A stretch of DNA of 64,000 nucleotides from Gehongia tenuis (GCF_014384795.1 NZ_JACRSR010000002.1:186001-250000), one strand, 5' to 3'; counted from the first letter of the stretch, positions 34,768 through 43,612 are shown. The notes: a model not told the origin generated them from the sequence alone. Program-made: numbers and translations.

Positions 34768-35181
34768 TTAACTGTCCACAGTAGACCTCCTTTTCCGTTC
34801 ACTTTCTGTTTTCTGCCGCCTGTGAACTCTGGCGGCGCAGTCGGGGCAGTATTTTGCCCGGTTGGATTTAGGGACGAACACACCGCCGCAGACCGCACAG
34901 CGTTTCAAGTCCTTATCCCGGAAAATCTCCGCTTCCAGCGTCTTGTCCAGCGGCAAAACCGCCCAGCGGAACCACTTACAGCAGACCGAGAAAGAAACCG
35001 TCTGCGGACAGGTGCAGGTGTCCCCATCGTCAAGGAACATACAGTTCCCGTCCTCATAACAGCAGCACTCCCGGCGGATCAGGGCGTTTGCCTGTTTCCG
35101 CTGCGCTGGGGTCATGCGGTAAAGGGAACCGTCCGGCCTGCGTTCCAGCGGTGGCAAGTCTTTATAGGGGTTATCTCTCAT
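34768..35181 (-). CDS. cysteine-rich (VLP-type) element protein
   Basis: 137 residues from ATG 35181, which has GGAGGG in front; the longer reading lacks a site. Cys-rich segments ECCCYEDGNC, CTCPQTVSFSVCCKWF and the zinc-finger-like CAVCGGVFVP / YCPDCAARVH. Proteins of this kind (Cys-rich VLP domain) are common beside RepA-like genes in Firmicutes elements. DNA or metal binding is likely; the precise role is unknown. Confidence 0.75.
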   Translation of the reverse strand: MRDNPYKDLPPLERRPDGSLYRMTPAQRKQANALIRRECCCYEDGNCMFLDDGDTCTCPQTVSFSVCCKWFRWAVLPLDKTLEAEIFRDKDLKRCAVCGGVFVPKSNRAKYCPDCAARVHRRQKTESERKRRSTVDS

Positions 35182-35276
35182 GCGTTCCCTCCATTTTTCG
35201 CTTTTGCCGTTCGCCCCGAAAAGGCTTCCTGCCCCATTCCTGCGGCGTGTTCCGGCGTTGGCACGCTCCCCGCAGC

Positions 35277-35321
35277 TTCTGGACACTTGTCCCGAAGTGA
35301 CCTCTGGACAAAGTGTCCAGA
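35277..35321. repeat. two palindromic TGGACA/TGTCC sites upstream of the Cys-rich gene
   Basis: TTCTGGACACTTGTCCCGAA (35277-35296) and TCTGGACAAAGTGTCCAGA (35303-35321) are palindromes of the same family. A third, TTCGGGACA-TTT-TGTCCCGAA, lies at 44339-44359 near oriT. They could be iterons or operators of the Rep/Cys-rich/transfer functions. The stretch 35182-35546 otherwise holds an inverted repeat ACGGTCATT / AATGACCGT (35369-35377, 35427-35435) and no gene. Confidence 0.6.
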
Positions 35322-35546
35322 AGTCCGTCTCCTTGCGGTGCTTCCCCGGCCGGGGTATTTCTTTTCGGACGGTCATTCGGTTTTCAAGGTGCTGTCCATC
35401 GATGAACTACCCTAAGTCTACACCTAAATGACCGTTCGTCCCGTATATCCAAGAGGTAGGAAATCCGCCAAAAAAACTGCCTATTTCCACGCTCTCGGAA
35501 TTGTGGTAGAATGAAAAAGAGAAATGTAGCAGGAGGTGGAAATGAA

Positions 35547-36008
35547 ATGTATAACCTAAATTGGTCAAGAAGTGACCTCACCCGGCAAAAGCTGGGGACG
35601 TTCTGTGAATACTACGCAAAAATGTCATTAGCCTCTTATGGAGTGAGCATTTATACTTCCGAGGTTGATGACCATGGAATAGATTTTATTGCAGAAAGCA
35701 AGAGAGGATTTTTGAAGTTTCAAGTTAAAGCCATTCGCAAAGGAACAGGCTATGTTTTTATGCGGGAGGAATATTTTGATATTTCAGACCAATCACTTTA
35801 CTTGTTCTTGCTTTTGCTAAATGATGGCGAATACCCCATAGAATATTTAATTCCTGCGACCACATGGGATAACGACAGTAGTAATACTTTTGTTTACCAT
35901 TCATACGAGGGTAAAAAGTCGAAACCAGAATATGGCCTAAATATTTCTGCCAAGAACATTCCGCAGCTCGAAAGATTTAAGTTAGAAAATATGATAACGG
36001 CAATATAA
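35547..36008 (+). CDS. PD-(D/E)xK-like protein (DUF4365-type)
   Basis: 153 residues from ATG 35547, placed behind AGGAGG. The core VDDHGIDFIAESKRGFLKFQ followed by VKA has the D-x(n)-(E/Q)xK layout of the restriction-nuclease superfamily; DUF4365 proteins share it. The gene looks AT-richer than its neighbours and differs in codon choice, suggesting separate acquisition. It precedes an XRE regulator by 13 bases. A defence role is possible but only inferred. Confidence 0.65.
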   Translation: MYNLNWSRSDLTRQKLGTFCEYYAKMSLASYGVSIYTSEVDDHGIDFIAESKRGFLKFQVKAIRKGTGYVFMREEYFDISDQSLYLFLLLLNDGEYPIEYLIPATTWDNDSSNTFVYHSYEGKKSKPEYGLNISAKNIPQLERFKLENMITAI

Positions 36009-36021
36009 TGAGGAACAAAAT

Positions 36022-36822
36022 ATGGCTTTAACCATTCAAGAGCGCCTAAAAGACCTGCGTGTAGAGCGTGGGCTGACGCTAGAACAGCTTGCGGAGCAGA
36101 CCCACCTCTCCAAGTCTGCGCTGGGCAGTTATGAAGCGGAGGATTTTAAGGACATCAGCCACTATGCCCTTATCAAGCTGGCGAAGTTTTACAGCGTGAC
36201 CGCCGATTACCTGCTGGGGCTGTCCGAAACAAAAAATCACCCAAACGCCGATCTTGCAGACCTGCGTGTGAGTGATGATATGATTGAACTGTTGAAAAGC
36301 GGGCTGGTGGATAATTCCCTCTTGTGTGAACTGGCGGTACACCCGGATTTCCCCCGGCTCATGGCTGACCTTGAAATCTATGTGAACGGAACGGCAGTCA
36401 AGCAGGTACAGAGCGCAAATGCCATTGTGGATATTATGAGCGAAACCATTATGAAGCAGCACAATCCCGGCTTGTCCGACCCGCAGCTAAGGCAGCTTAT
36501 CGCCGCCCATATTGACGATGACAGCTTTTGCCGCTATGTAATACAGCAGGACATAAACGGCATAGCCCTTGACCTGCGGGAAGCCCATAAGGACGATTTT
36601 TTCAGCGTCCCGGAGGACAATCCTCTGGAAGATTTTTTGCAAGCCGCAGAAGCAGCGTCCACTCCGGGCAGCGACCCGGAACAGGCTGCGATGGCGTTTA
36701 TCTGTAAACGGCTCAAGCTGAACTATGGGAAGCTGTCGGAGGAAGAAAGAAAGTGGCTGAAAAGGATTGCGCAGAAGTCGGACTTGCTGAAAAACCCAAA
36801 ACCGCAGCGGGGGAGAAAGTAA
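36022..36822 (+). CDS. XRE-family transcriptional regulator
   Basis: 266 residues. A helix-turn-helix domain (about 1-65: TIQERLKDLRVERGLTLEQL, HLSKSALGSYEA, YSVTADYLLGLSE) is followed by a ~200-residue domain of unknown function with many charged residues. Its place within the element suggests control of mobile or cargo genes. Partner genes are not proven. Confidence 0.8.
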   Translation: MALTIQERLKDLRVERGLTLEQLAEQTHLSKSALGSYEAEDFKDISHYALIKLAKFYSVTADYLLGLSETKNHPNADLADLRVSDDMIELLKSGLVDNSLLCELAVHPDFPRLMADLEIYVNGTAVKQVQSANAIVDIMSETIMKQHNPGLSDPQLRQLIAAHIDDDSFCRYVIQQDINGIALDLREAHKDDFFSVPEDNPLEDFLQAAEAASTPGSDPEQAAMAFICKRLKLNYGKLSEEERKWLKRIAQKSDLLKNPKPQRGRK

Positions 36823-37108
36823 GGGGATAAATCGTAATTTGAAATCCCCGAAATCATAGGCGTTTGCCGCTGATTATAGGGCGTTAATGAAGTCCTCTGA
36901 AACCGCCCCAAACAAAGGATTTTTCGCAATCTGCTCACCGAATCCCTTTATTAAATGTTACACCGTTTCTACAACGCCCGCGCCGCTCATAAGGGCAAAA
37001 GCAAGGGCAAGAAAAACCCATAACAGGATATAACAAGGTGTGGCAATCGGGAGCCTGTGACATATGTGCGAATACATCAACGGAACTATTATACAGGAGG
37101 ATTTCACA
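36823..37108. other. intergenic stretch before tnpV
   Basis: Contains no full gene. A 22-codon reading from ATG 36955 ends in HKGKSKGKKNP and may be the tail of a lost gene. A GGAGG site for the TnpV gene lies at its right end. I see no other signal. Confidence 0.5.
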
Positions 37109-37486
37109 ATGGAAAAGACCATTTATAACGAAAGCAACGGTTTATGGTACGAACTGCAAGGCGATTACTACATTCCATGCTTGACAGTACCAGCCGAAGA
37201 AGAAAAACCTATTGGCATTTGGGGGCAGCGGCATCTGCGGTACATAAAGCAGGAGCGAAAAGCTCTTTACACGGAACTGCTGACCAGCGGCAGGCTGAAT
37301 ACATACCTTGCCGACATCAACGAACAGGCAACGGAACAAATGCTCCTGCTGACAGAGCAAATGGCCGAACGTGAGGGGGTCACCGAACAGCTCAAAGCGC
37401 AGGATCAAATGCAGTGGGTACAGCGGATGAATAACATCCGTGACAGGGCAACAGAGATCGTTAATCATGATCTGATCTACATATAA
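37109..37486 (+). CDS. TnpV-like transposon-encoded protein
   Basis: 125 residues from ATG 37109, behind AGGAGG. The series YNESNGLWYELQGDYYIPCL, GIWGQRHLRYIKQERKALYT and the end VNHDLIYI match the TnpV family found in clostridial transposons of the Tn4451 kind. The family's function is not established. It separates the XRE/nuclease-like part from the nitrosative-stress island. Confidence 0.85.
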   Translation: MEKTIYNESNGLWYELQGDYYIPCLTVPAEEEKPIGIWGQRHLRYIKQERKALYTELLTSGRLNTYLADINEQATEQMLLLTEQMAEREGVTEQLKAQDQMQWVQRMNNIRDRATEIVNHDLIYI

Positions 37487-37649
37487 GGTAAAGGTATCGG
37501 GCGGCGGGGAGCAATCCCCGCCACTCTTATCTCTTTTGACAAATAATTGTACGGCTTATTCAGAAGTAGATATAGGTAGGAGTATATTCTCCGCCCAAAT
37601 TTGCAATCAGCTTTGCTTTGGAGTGTGGCCAGAAAAAATGTGTTGCTTT

Positions 37650-37691
37650 GTTGTTTGAACAACATACAATCCTTCTAAGTATGTTTATAAT
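37650..37691 (+). promoter_or_regulatory. Fnr-type operator and -10 of the DUF438 gene
   Basis: GTTGTTTGAACAAC (37650-37663), followed 22 bases later by a perfect TATAAT (37686-37691). The palindrome centre is 29.5 bases before the first T of the -10, which puts it at about -41.5, the class II activator position. No -35 hexamer is visible. An identical layout precedes the DUF1858 gene. Confidence 0.75.
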
Positions 37692-37724
37692 AAATACAGA
37701 AAAATACAAAGGAGGTCTATCACT

Positions 37725-39248
37725 ATGGCAAAGAAGCTTGATTTGAATAAAACTGTCTATGAATTGACACAGGAATACCCTGAGCTGATCGAGATCATGG
37801 CAGGGCTCGGTTTTACCGAGATCATTAAAAAGCCCATGCTGCACTCCGTCGGCAAGATCATGACGATTCCCAAAGGCGCGAAGATGAAGAATATCTCTAT
37901 GATGGATGTCGTGACAACCTTGATGGGCAAAGGCTTCGAGCTTGTCGGTGAGATGCCGGATATGTCTTCTGCGCCGCAGGCTGGTGTGGAGAAAATAAAT
38001 GTGAACAATCCCACCGCAAGCCGCACCGAACAGCTCAAGACCTATCTGAAAAGGCTGGGCGAAGGCGAAAAACTGGAGACTGTACGGGCGGACTTCGTCC
38101 GTGAGTTTAGCGACGTCGAGGCATCGGAGATCATGCAGGCGGAGCAGGAACTCATGAAAGAGGGAACACCGCTGTCTGAAGTGCAGAAGCTCTGTGACGT
38201 CCACTCCGCTCTGTTCCACGGCGCTACCACCGAGGAAAAAATCGCCAATGCGGAAAAGGAAGTAGAGGCTTCCCTCCTGCGGAAAAAGGCGCAAGAGGAG
38301 CTGGCGAAAAGGGACACCTTCCCCAAAAAGGACTACACGGATAAGAATGCACGAGCCGCCGAGATGGAGCGGGTCACCGGACATCCTCTGTACACGCTGA
38401 CAAAAGAAAACGCGGCGCTTGCCGATCTGCTCGCAAAATTTAAGGAGGGCAGAGATGAAGCTCTTATCCCGACGATTCGTGAGCTTTCGATCCATTATGC
38501 CAAAAAGGGCGATCTGCTCTATCCCCTGCTGAAGGTGAGATACGGCGTCTCCGGTCCCTCCGATGTGATGTGGACGGTGGACGACGAGATTCGCGATGAG
38601 CTTGGGGCGCTTGCAAAAGAAAGCGATCACAGCGCAGAATGGAGCGCCAGGCTGGACGCCGTGCTGACCCGGGCCGAGGAAATGATCTACAAGGAGCAGA
38701 ACATCCTGTTCCCAATTTGCGCGGTGAACTTCACAGAGGAGGAATGGTACGGCATCTACCACGACGAGAAGGATTACGACCTGTGCTTCGGCGTGGAACA
38801 GGAACGCTGGGAGACTGCGGAGGGCAGAAAGGTTTCCGCAGTCTTCGATGCGGTGGGCGAGATCGTCATGCCCGGCGGTCACATGACCGTGGAACAGCTG
38901 ACCGCGCTTTTGAATACGATCCCAATGGAAATTACCTTTGTGGATGCGGATAACATCAACCGCTTCTTCAATGAAGGGCCGAAGGTCTTCAAGCGCCCCG
39001 GCATGGCCATTGACCGGGAAGTGTTCTCCTGTCATCCGCCGAAGATCGAGCCGATGGTGCGCCAGATCATCGATGATTTCAGGAACAATCGCCGTGACGA
39101 GGTGCCTGTCTGGATGGAGAAGGGCGGCAGCACGATGCTGGTGAAATACATGGCAGTACGTGACAAGTCCGGAGCGTATCTTGGTACGGTGGAGCTTGTG
39201 CAGAATATGGAATTTGCAAAAACATTTTTTCTTGGCGAAAACAAGTAG
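37725..39248 (+). CDS. DUF1858-DUF438-hemerythrin-PAS protein
   Basis: 507 residues in four parts: DUF1858-like (about 1-65, KTVYELTQEYPELIEIMAGL), DUF438 (about 100-170), a hemerythrin-like HHE region (about 210-335, with GHPLYTLTKEN, HYAKKGDLLYPLLK and EEMIYKEQNILFPI), and a C-terminal PAS-like domain (about 390-505). Proteins of this layout are linked to O2 or NO sensing and detoxification in anaerobes. It has its own Fnr-type promoter and a GGAGG site. Confidence 0.85.
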   Translation: MAKKLDLNKTVYELTQEYPELIEIMAGLGFTEIIKKPMLHSVGKIMTIPKGAKMKNISMMDVVTTLMGKGFELVGEMPDMSSAPQAGVEKINVNNPTASRTEQLKTYLKRLGEGEKLETVRADFVREFSDVEASEIMQAEQELMKEGTPLSEVQKLCDVHSALFHGATTEEKIANAEKEVEASLLRKKAQEELAKRDTFPKKDYTDKNARAAEMERVTGHPLYTLTKENAALADLLAKFKEGRDEALIPTIRELSIHYAKKGDLLYPLLKVRYGVSGPSDVMWTVDDEIRDELGALAKESDHSAEWSARLDAVLTRAEEMIYKEQNILFPICAVNFTEEEWYGIYHDEKDYDLCFGVEQERWETAEGRKVSAVFDAVGEIVMPGGHMTVEQLTALLNTIPMEITFVDADNINRFFNEGPKVFKRPGMAIDREVFSCHPPKIEPMVRQIIDDFRNNRRDEVPVWMEKGGSTMLVKYMAVRDKSGAYLGTVELVQNMEFAKTFFLGENK

Positions 39249-39262
39249 TGCCGGGTAAAACA

Positions 39263-39298
39263 AAAGTCTTCCCGTCTAAGTCGGCGAGAAGACTTTTT
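39263..39298. terminator. bidirectional terminator between DUF438 gene and fnr
   Basis: AAAGTCTTC / GAAGACTTT hairpin with T-rich ends on both strands. It lies between the convergent DUF438 gene (stop 39248) and the regulator gene (stop 39308), and should serve both. Confidence 0.8.
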
Positions 39299-39307
39299 GC
39301 TTAATAA

Positions 39308-39970
39308 TCATGTTGATCCATTTAGCGTGAACTCGTTCTTGTGGTAAGTAATCAATCCGTCCTTCTGCATCTTGGACAGCTCATTGGACATGGCGCTGCG
39401 GTCTACGGCTAGATAGTCGGCAAGCTGCTGGCGGTCAAAGGGGATGGTGAAGTGCGAGCTTCCGTGTTCCAGCGCCTGCTCCGAAAGATAAGAAAGCAGG
39501 CGTTCCCGAAGCGATTTTGACGCGGTATGCATCATACGGGAAGAGAGATTTAAGTTCTTCTGTGCGGAGATCCGAAGCATATTCTGGATGATGCGGGTAT
39601 GGAACGCGCATCCTCTCGGGCAGGTAGTCAGCATGTTCCGCATACTCAAAAAGAGCACTTCGGTTTCCTCACAGGCAACAACGTCACAGAGCAGCTCCTT
39701 GCCGGGAATTGCCGCATAGTTTTCTGCAAAAATCTGTCCTTTTCCTATATGACCGAAAATATGGCTGTTCCCCCAGTAAAAATTGACGACGATATTCACG
39801 CTGCCGGATTCCACAAGCCCAATCTCGCTGATAGAGGATCCCGCTCGGAAAACTATCTCATCTTTTTTAAATTTGCGTTCTTTCGCGCCCAGGCAGCTAA
39901 GCAGTTCCGAAATTTCGTTCTCGCTGATGCCATGAAACAGCGGCGTGTTCGTCAGAAAAAAAGTATTCAT
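39308..39970 (-). CDS. Crp/Fnr-family transcriptional regulator
   Basis: 220 residues. N-terminal cyclic-nucleotide-binding-type sensor domain (about 10-130, PLFHGISENEISELLSCLGA) and a C-terminal winged helix (about 150-218) with FDRQQLADYLAVDRSAMSNE as recognition region. It is divergent from the DUF1858-Hcp operon. Two palindromes GTTGTT-NN-AACAAC lie at the promoters it faces and of the DUF438 gene, so it is most likely their activator under nitrosative or redox stress, like HcpR-type regulators. The inducing signal is not readable from sequence. Confidence 0.88.
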   Translation of the reverse strand: MNTFFLTNTPLFHGISENEISELLSCLGAKERKFKKDEIVFRAGSSISEIGLVESGSVNIVVNFYWGNSHIFGHIGKGQIFAENYAAIPGKELLCDVVACEETEVLFLSMRNMLTTCPRGCAFHTRIIQNMLRISAQKNLNLSSRMMHTASKSLRERLLSYLSEQALEHGSSHFTIPFDRQQLADYLAVDRSAMSNELSKMQKDGLITYHKNEFTLNGST

Positions 39971-39985
39971 AAAAATCGTCCTTTC

Positions 39986-40031
39986 GTTGTTGCAACAACA
40001 TACTCGTTGCTATGATTATAGTATAATCATA
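39986..40031 (+). promoter_or_regulatory. Fnr-type operator and promoter of the DUF1858-Hcp operon
   Basis: GTTGTTGCAACAAC (39986-39999) and TATAAT (40022-40027), again 29.5 bases from palindrome centre to the -10. A second perfect palindrome, TATGATTATA-G-TATAATCATA (40011-40031), covers the -10 itself and could bind a repressor. The region also serves the divergent regulator gene. Confidence 0.75.
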
Positions 40032-40062
40032 GCAGAAAATCAAGAACAGGGAGGAAAAACTT

Positions 40063-40278
40063 ATGGAAACCACAGTTGTAAACAGGAAAACCTTGATCGG
40101 TGAAATCGTAAACCAGTACCCGGAAACGGCGGAGGTGCTGCTCGGAATCGGTATGCACTGCCTCGGCTGTCCGGCTTCCCAGGCGGAGAGTCTTGAGGAT
40201 GCCTGCGCCGTTCATGGCGTCGATCCTGAAAGCGTCATAAAGGCCATCAACGATAAAATCGCCGATAGCGGAAAGTAA
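40063..40278 (+). CDS. DUF1858 redox-disulfide protein
   Basis: 71 residues with the CxxC pair CLGC in GIGMHCLGCPASQAESLEDA. DUF1858 proteins accompany hybrid cluster proteins and are thought to be small thiol or metal-binding partners. The N-terminal half resembles the first domain of the DUF438 protein nearby. First gene of the operon; GGGAGG before the ATG. Confidence 0.85.
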   Translation: METTVVNRKTLIGEIVNQYPETAEVLLGIGMHCLGCPASQAESLEDACAVHGVDPESVIKAINDKIADSGK

Positions 40279-40285
40279 GCGGATC

Positions 40286-40864
40286 ATGAGTGCATTTTTA
40301 GGACCAATCCACTTCTGGCTGTATAACAAGATTGGCAAGCAGGAGGAACTCACCAAAGCGATTGCCTCCATGGCTACCGGGAACGGCTGGATTTCAGATC
40401 GTACTGCTTACATCAGAGACCTGCCCGCATTGGAAGACGTCATTGATGAAAGCAATATCCACGGCTGGCTTCAAGATCAGATTCATGATGCGGAAACGCG
40501 GTATGCGGATTTGATCCAGACTGTCCTTACCACGCATCCCGAAAGATTGGAGGAAATCAGCAAAGTCGCGTTTCGCTATGGCCGGAGGAACGGAAGGGAC
40601 GCAGAAAAAGCTACGGACGTTTTCCGCATCTTTGAAGATTTCTTCGTCAACGGTATGCCGTGTGACAGAGTGAATGCTGTCGTAACTGAATCCGATGATG
40701 AAGTCTCTTGGCAAATGACGCAGGATATTCACGCACAGTACTGGAACGGAGAGACGAATATCTACTACGAGCTCCGAGACTGCGTGATGCGCGGCATGTT
40801 GGAGGGCACTCCTTTTGCGCTTGACAGTCGGGACGATGCCCGCTTTACGATCAAAAGAACATGA
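40286..40864 (+). CDS. hypothetical protein of the Hcp operon
   Basis: 192 residues, soluble, rich in acidic residues. The N-terminus is distinctive: MSAFLGPIHFWLYNKIGKQE. I recognise no domain. It starts seven bases after the DUF1858 gene and its stop overlaps the bicupin start, so it is made with them; a role in NO or redox protection is inferred only from that. Confidence 0.75.
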   Translation: MSAFLGPIHFWLYNKIGKQEELTKAIASMATGNGWISDRTAYIRDLPALEDVIDESNIHGWLQDQIHDAETRYADLIQTVLTTHPERLEEISKVAFRYGRRNGRDAEKATDVFRIFEDFFVNGMPCDRVNAVVTESDDEVSWQMTQDIHAQYWNGETNIYYELRDCVMRGMLEGTPFALDSRDDARFTIKRT

Positions 40865-41523
40865 TGATGAAGGAGAAGGTCGGAGAAGTATTCTTCATCG
40901 CAATGGACAATCCGGCGATTCCCGGCTGCACGATCTCCAAAGCCGTGCATGACGGAGCAAACGACATCATTTGCTTTTCCTTGTCCAGGAATACGGATAT
41001 CAGCGCAGAGATTTATCCGTATCACAAACTGATTATTATGGCGGAAGGCGTCATAGAGATTTACGGGGCAGACGGCTTTAGGCGGAACCTCCATACCAGC
41101 GACAGCATTATAACCCTAACGGATACACCGATGGGAATACGAACAGCGGAAGGTGCTGTTTATACAGAAGTTTTGATCAGGAGGAGAGATATCATGAACG
41201 AGGCAATCAAGGCGGGTGAAGTTTTCAGACTGGCAGAAATTGTCCCCTATCAGGACGGCAAGATCGTCAACATGGATGTCGTGCATAACGACAAGATGAA
41301 GTTTGTTATCATGGCCTTTGATGCGGGCACCGAATTGTCCGAACACGCCGCTCCGGGCGAAGCGCTCATCTTCGTGTTGGATGGCGAGGGCGTGATTGGC
41401 TACGAAGGAAAAGAACATCCCATCAAAGCCGGTGAGAATTTCCGTTTTGCCAAAGCAGGAATTCACAGCGTCAAGGCAGCCAAGCGGTTTAAGATGGCAC
41501 TGCTGTTGACCCTAGAATCATAA
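40861..41523 (+). CDS. bicupin protein
   Basis: 220 residues in two cupin folds: the first about 25-105, the second about 140-215, with SEHAAPGEALIFVLDGEGVI and GENFRFAKAGIHSVKAAKRF. The histidines in the second cupin could bind a metal. ATGA overlap with the preceding gene. Substrate unknown; the operon suggests a link to nitrosative or oxygen stress. Confidence 0.8.
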   Translation: MMMKEKVGEVFFIAMDNPAIPGCTISKAVHDGANDIICFSLSRNTDISAEIYPYHKLIIMAEGVIEIYGADGFRRNLHTSDSIITLTDTPMGIRTAEGAVYTEVLIRRRDIMNEAIKAGEVFRLAEIVPYQDGKIVNMDVVHNDKMKFVIMAFDAGTELSEHAAPGEALIFVLDGEGVIGYEGKEHPIKAGENFRFAKAGIHSVKAAKRFKMALLLTLES

Positions 41524-41550
41524 AAACGAAGAAAGCGAAGATCTGACAAG

Positions 41551-41688
41551 GGTGTAACCATCGTGCGCATGGAGGTGCCCTGCTGCGGAGGCCTCGAAAT
41601 GGGGGCAAAAAATGCGCTTCAAGCAAGCGGCAAGTTCATCCTGTGGCAGATTGTGACGATTTCCCGCGACGGAAGAATTCTTGATTAA
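41551..41688 (+). pseudogene. C-terminal remnant of a ferredoxin-type protein
   Basis: An open reading of about 45 codons with VTIVRMEVPCCGGLEMGAKN and WQIVTISRDGRILD, which resembles the C-terminus of 4Fe-4S proteins found beside hcp. The N-terminal iron-sulfur part is absent and no start with a ribosome site is seen. It probably records a deletion between the bicupin and rubredoxin genes. Confidence 0.6.
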
Positions 41689-41706
41689 ATGAAAGGAGAA
41701 AACGAA

Positions 41707-41868
41707 ATGGACAAGTACCTATGTGAGCCCTGCGGATATATCTACGATCCGGCGATCGGCGATCCGGAAGGTGGAATAGCTCCGGGAACAGCATTTGAAG
41801 ACATTCCCGATGATTGGGTGTGCCCGATCTGTGGTGTGGGAAAAGATATGTTTGTAAAAGTCGACTAA
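41707..41868 (+). CDS. rubredoxin
   Basis: 53 residues with both iron-binding knuckles, CEPCG and CPICG, and the usual [20 protein letters not shown] core. One-electron carrier, here probably the electron donor for Hcp or other O2/NO-reducing proteins. AAAGGAG precedes the ATG at 41707. Lies 32 bases before hcp. Confidence 0.93.
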   Translation: MDKYLCEPCGYIYDPAIGDPEGGIAPGTAFEDIPDDWVCPICGVGKDMFVKVD

Positions 41869-41900
41869 ATGAATTGCCAAAAAGGGAAGGAGAAAAAACA

Positions 41901-43553
41901 ATGGAGAAATGTGAGATGTTTTGTTATCAGTGTCAGGAGACAGCGAGGGGCACCGGATGCACAAAGGTCGGTGTATGTGGAAAGAGACCGGAGCTATCCG
42001 GAATGCTGGATCTTCTGGTCTATGTGACCAAAGGGCTCTCCTGTGTCACCACAATGCTGCGCGAGGAAGGAAAAGAGGTTGGCAAAGATGTCAATCATCT
42101 TGTGACAGTCAATCTTTTCGCGACGATCACAAACGCCAACTTCGACCGTGATGCCATCATCGCACGCATCAAGGAAACGCTTGCAGTCAAAGAGGAGCTG
42201 CGTGCGAAACTTGTCGACCCGACAGGTCTTCCGGAAGCGGCTGTCTGGAACGGAAATGAGAACGAGTTTGACTCGAAGGCAGATTCGGATGAGGTGGGCG
42301 TTCTTGCGACGGAGAACGAGGATGTACGTTCCCTGCGCGAAATGATTACATATGGACTGAAAGGTCTTGCTGCTTATTCCAAGCACGCCAATGCCCTGAT
42401 GCAAGATAATGAAGAGGTGGACGCATTTATCCAGAGCGCACTTGCCAAGCTTCTGGACGACAGCCTCGGCTTGGATGACCTCGTGGCTCTCACACTGGAG
42501 ACGGGAAAATACGGAGTGGACGGCATGGCGCTTCTTGACGGGGCGAATACGGGCGCTTATGGAAATCCGGAAATCACCGAAGTGAATATCGGCGTGAGGA
42601 ACAACCCCGGCATTCTGGTTTCGGGACATGACCTGAAAGATCTGGAGCAGCTTCTGGAGCAGACCAAAGGTACAGGCGTGGATGTTTATACCCATTCCGA
42701 GATGCTTCCTGCGCACTATTATCCGGCCTTCAAGAAGTATGACAACTTCGTAGGCAACTATGGCAACGCATGGTGGAAGCAGAAGGAGGAGTTTGCCACC
42801 TTCAATGGCCCGATCCTCATGACCACAAACTGCATCGTGCCGCCTGCGGATTCCTACAAGGAGAGGCTGTGGACAACCGGTGCCGCAGGTTATCCGGGAT
42901 GCCGCCATATTGAAGGAGAATACGGCGCTGTCAAGGATTTCTCCGACATCATCGCGCAGGCCAAGACCTGCGCTCCGCCGCAGGAGATCGAAACCGGAAG
43001 CATCATCGGCGGTTTTGCGCACGAGCAGGTATTCGCGCTGGCGGACAAGGTGGTCGATGCAGTGAAGTCCGGAGCGATTCGAAAGTTCGTTGTCATGGGC
43101 GGTTGTGACGGCAGGATGAAGAGCCGCGACTACTATACCGAGTTTGCCAAAAAGCTGCCGAATGATGTGGTAATTCTGACCGCAGGCTGTGCCAAGTACA
43201 AGTACAACAAGCTTGCTCTGGGCGATATCGGTGGTATCCCTCGCGTACTTGATGCCGGGCAGTGCAATGACTCTTATTCGCTGGCTCTGATTGCCTTGAA
43301 ATTGAAGGAAGTCTTCGGGCTGGACGATATCAACGATCTGCCGATTGCCTTCAACATTGCGTGGTATGAGCAAAAGGCGGTCATCGTGCTTCTCGCTCTT
43401 CTTTACCTCGGCGTGAAGAACATTCATCTCGGCCCGACGCTTCCGGGCTTCCTCTCTCCCAATGTGGCGAAAGTTCTGGTCGAGAACTTCGGCATCGCCG
43501 GTATCGGCACTGTGGACGAAGACCTAAAGCTTCTTGTCGGAGAGACAGCATAA
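41901..43553 (+). CDS. hcp: hybrid cluster protein (hydroxylamine reductase)
   Basis: 550 residues from ATG 41901 (GGGAAGGAG before it). N-terminal Fe-S cysteines C8, C11, C20 and C26 ([18 protein letters not shown]). The hybrid-cluster region has [39 protein letters not shown] and GQCNDSYSL, so all expected ligands are present. Hcp reduces NO or hydroxylamine and can S-nitrosylate proteins. Last gene of the island, followed by a terminator. Carriage on a mobile element is notable. Confidence 0.95.
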   Translation: MEKCEMFCYQCQETARGTGCTKVGVCGKRPELSGMLDLLVYVTKGLSCVTTMLREEGKEVGKDVNHLVTVNLFATITNANFDRDAIIARIKETLAVKEELRAKLVDPTGLPEAAVWNGNENEFDSKADSDEVGVLATENEDVRSLREMITYGLKGLAAYSKHANALMQDNEEVDAFIQSALAKLLDDSLGLDDLVALTLETGKYGVDGMALLDGANTGAYGNPEITEVNIGVRNNPGILVSGHDLKDLEQLLEQTKGTGVDVYTHSEMLPAHYYPAFKKYDNFVGNYGNAWWKQKEEFATFNGPILMTTNCIVPPADSYKERLWTTGAAGYPGCRHIEGEYGAVKDFSDIIAQAKTCAPPQEIETGSIIGGFAHEQVFALADKVVDAVKSGAIRKFVVMGGCDGRMKSRDYYTEFAKKLPNDVVILTAGCAKYKYNKLALGDIGGIPRVLDAGQCNDSYSLALIALKLKEVFGLDDINDLPIAFNIAWYEQKAVIVLLALLYLGVKNIHLGPTLPGFLSPNVAKVLVENFGIAGIGTVDEDLKLLVGETA

Positions 43554-43576
43554 AAACATACCCTCAGTTTATATCG

Positions 43577-43612
43577 ACGCCCTGCAAGCCTCAAACTTGC
43601 AGGGCGTTTCTA
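43577..43612 (+). terminator. terminator of the hcp operon
   Basis: ACGCCCTGCAAG / CTTGCAGGGCGT hairpin followed by TTTCTAT, 24 bases after the hcp stop. A second palindrome CCGCAGGAG-C-CTCCTGCGG at about 43623-43641 lies next to the convergent relaxase remnant. Confidence 0.75.

Noticed and set aside
37560..39263. 567-codon minus-strand reading opposite the DUF438 gene
   Set aside because: Antisense shadow; the plus strand has the ribosome site, promoter and recognisable domains.
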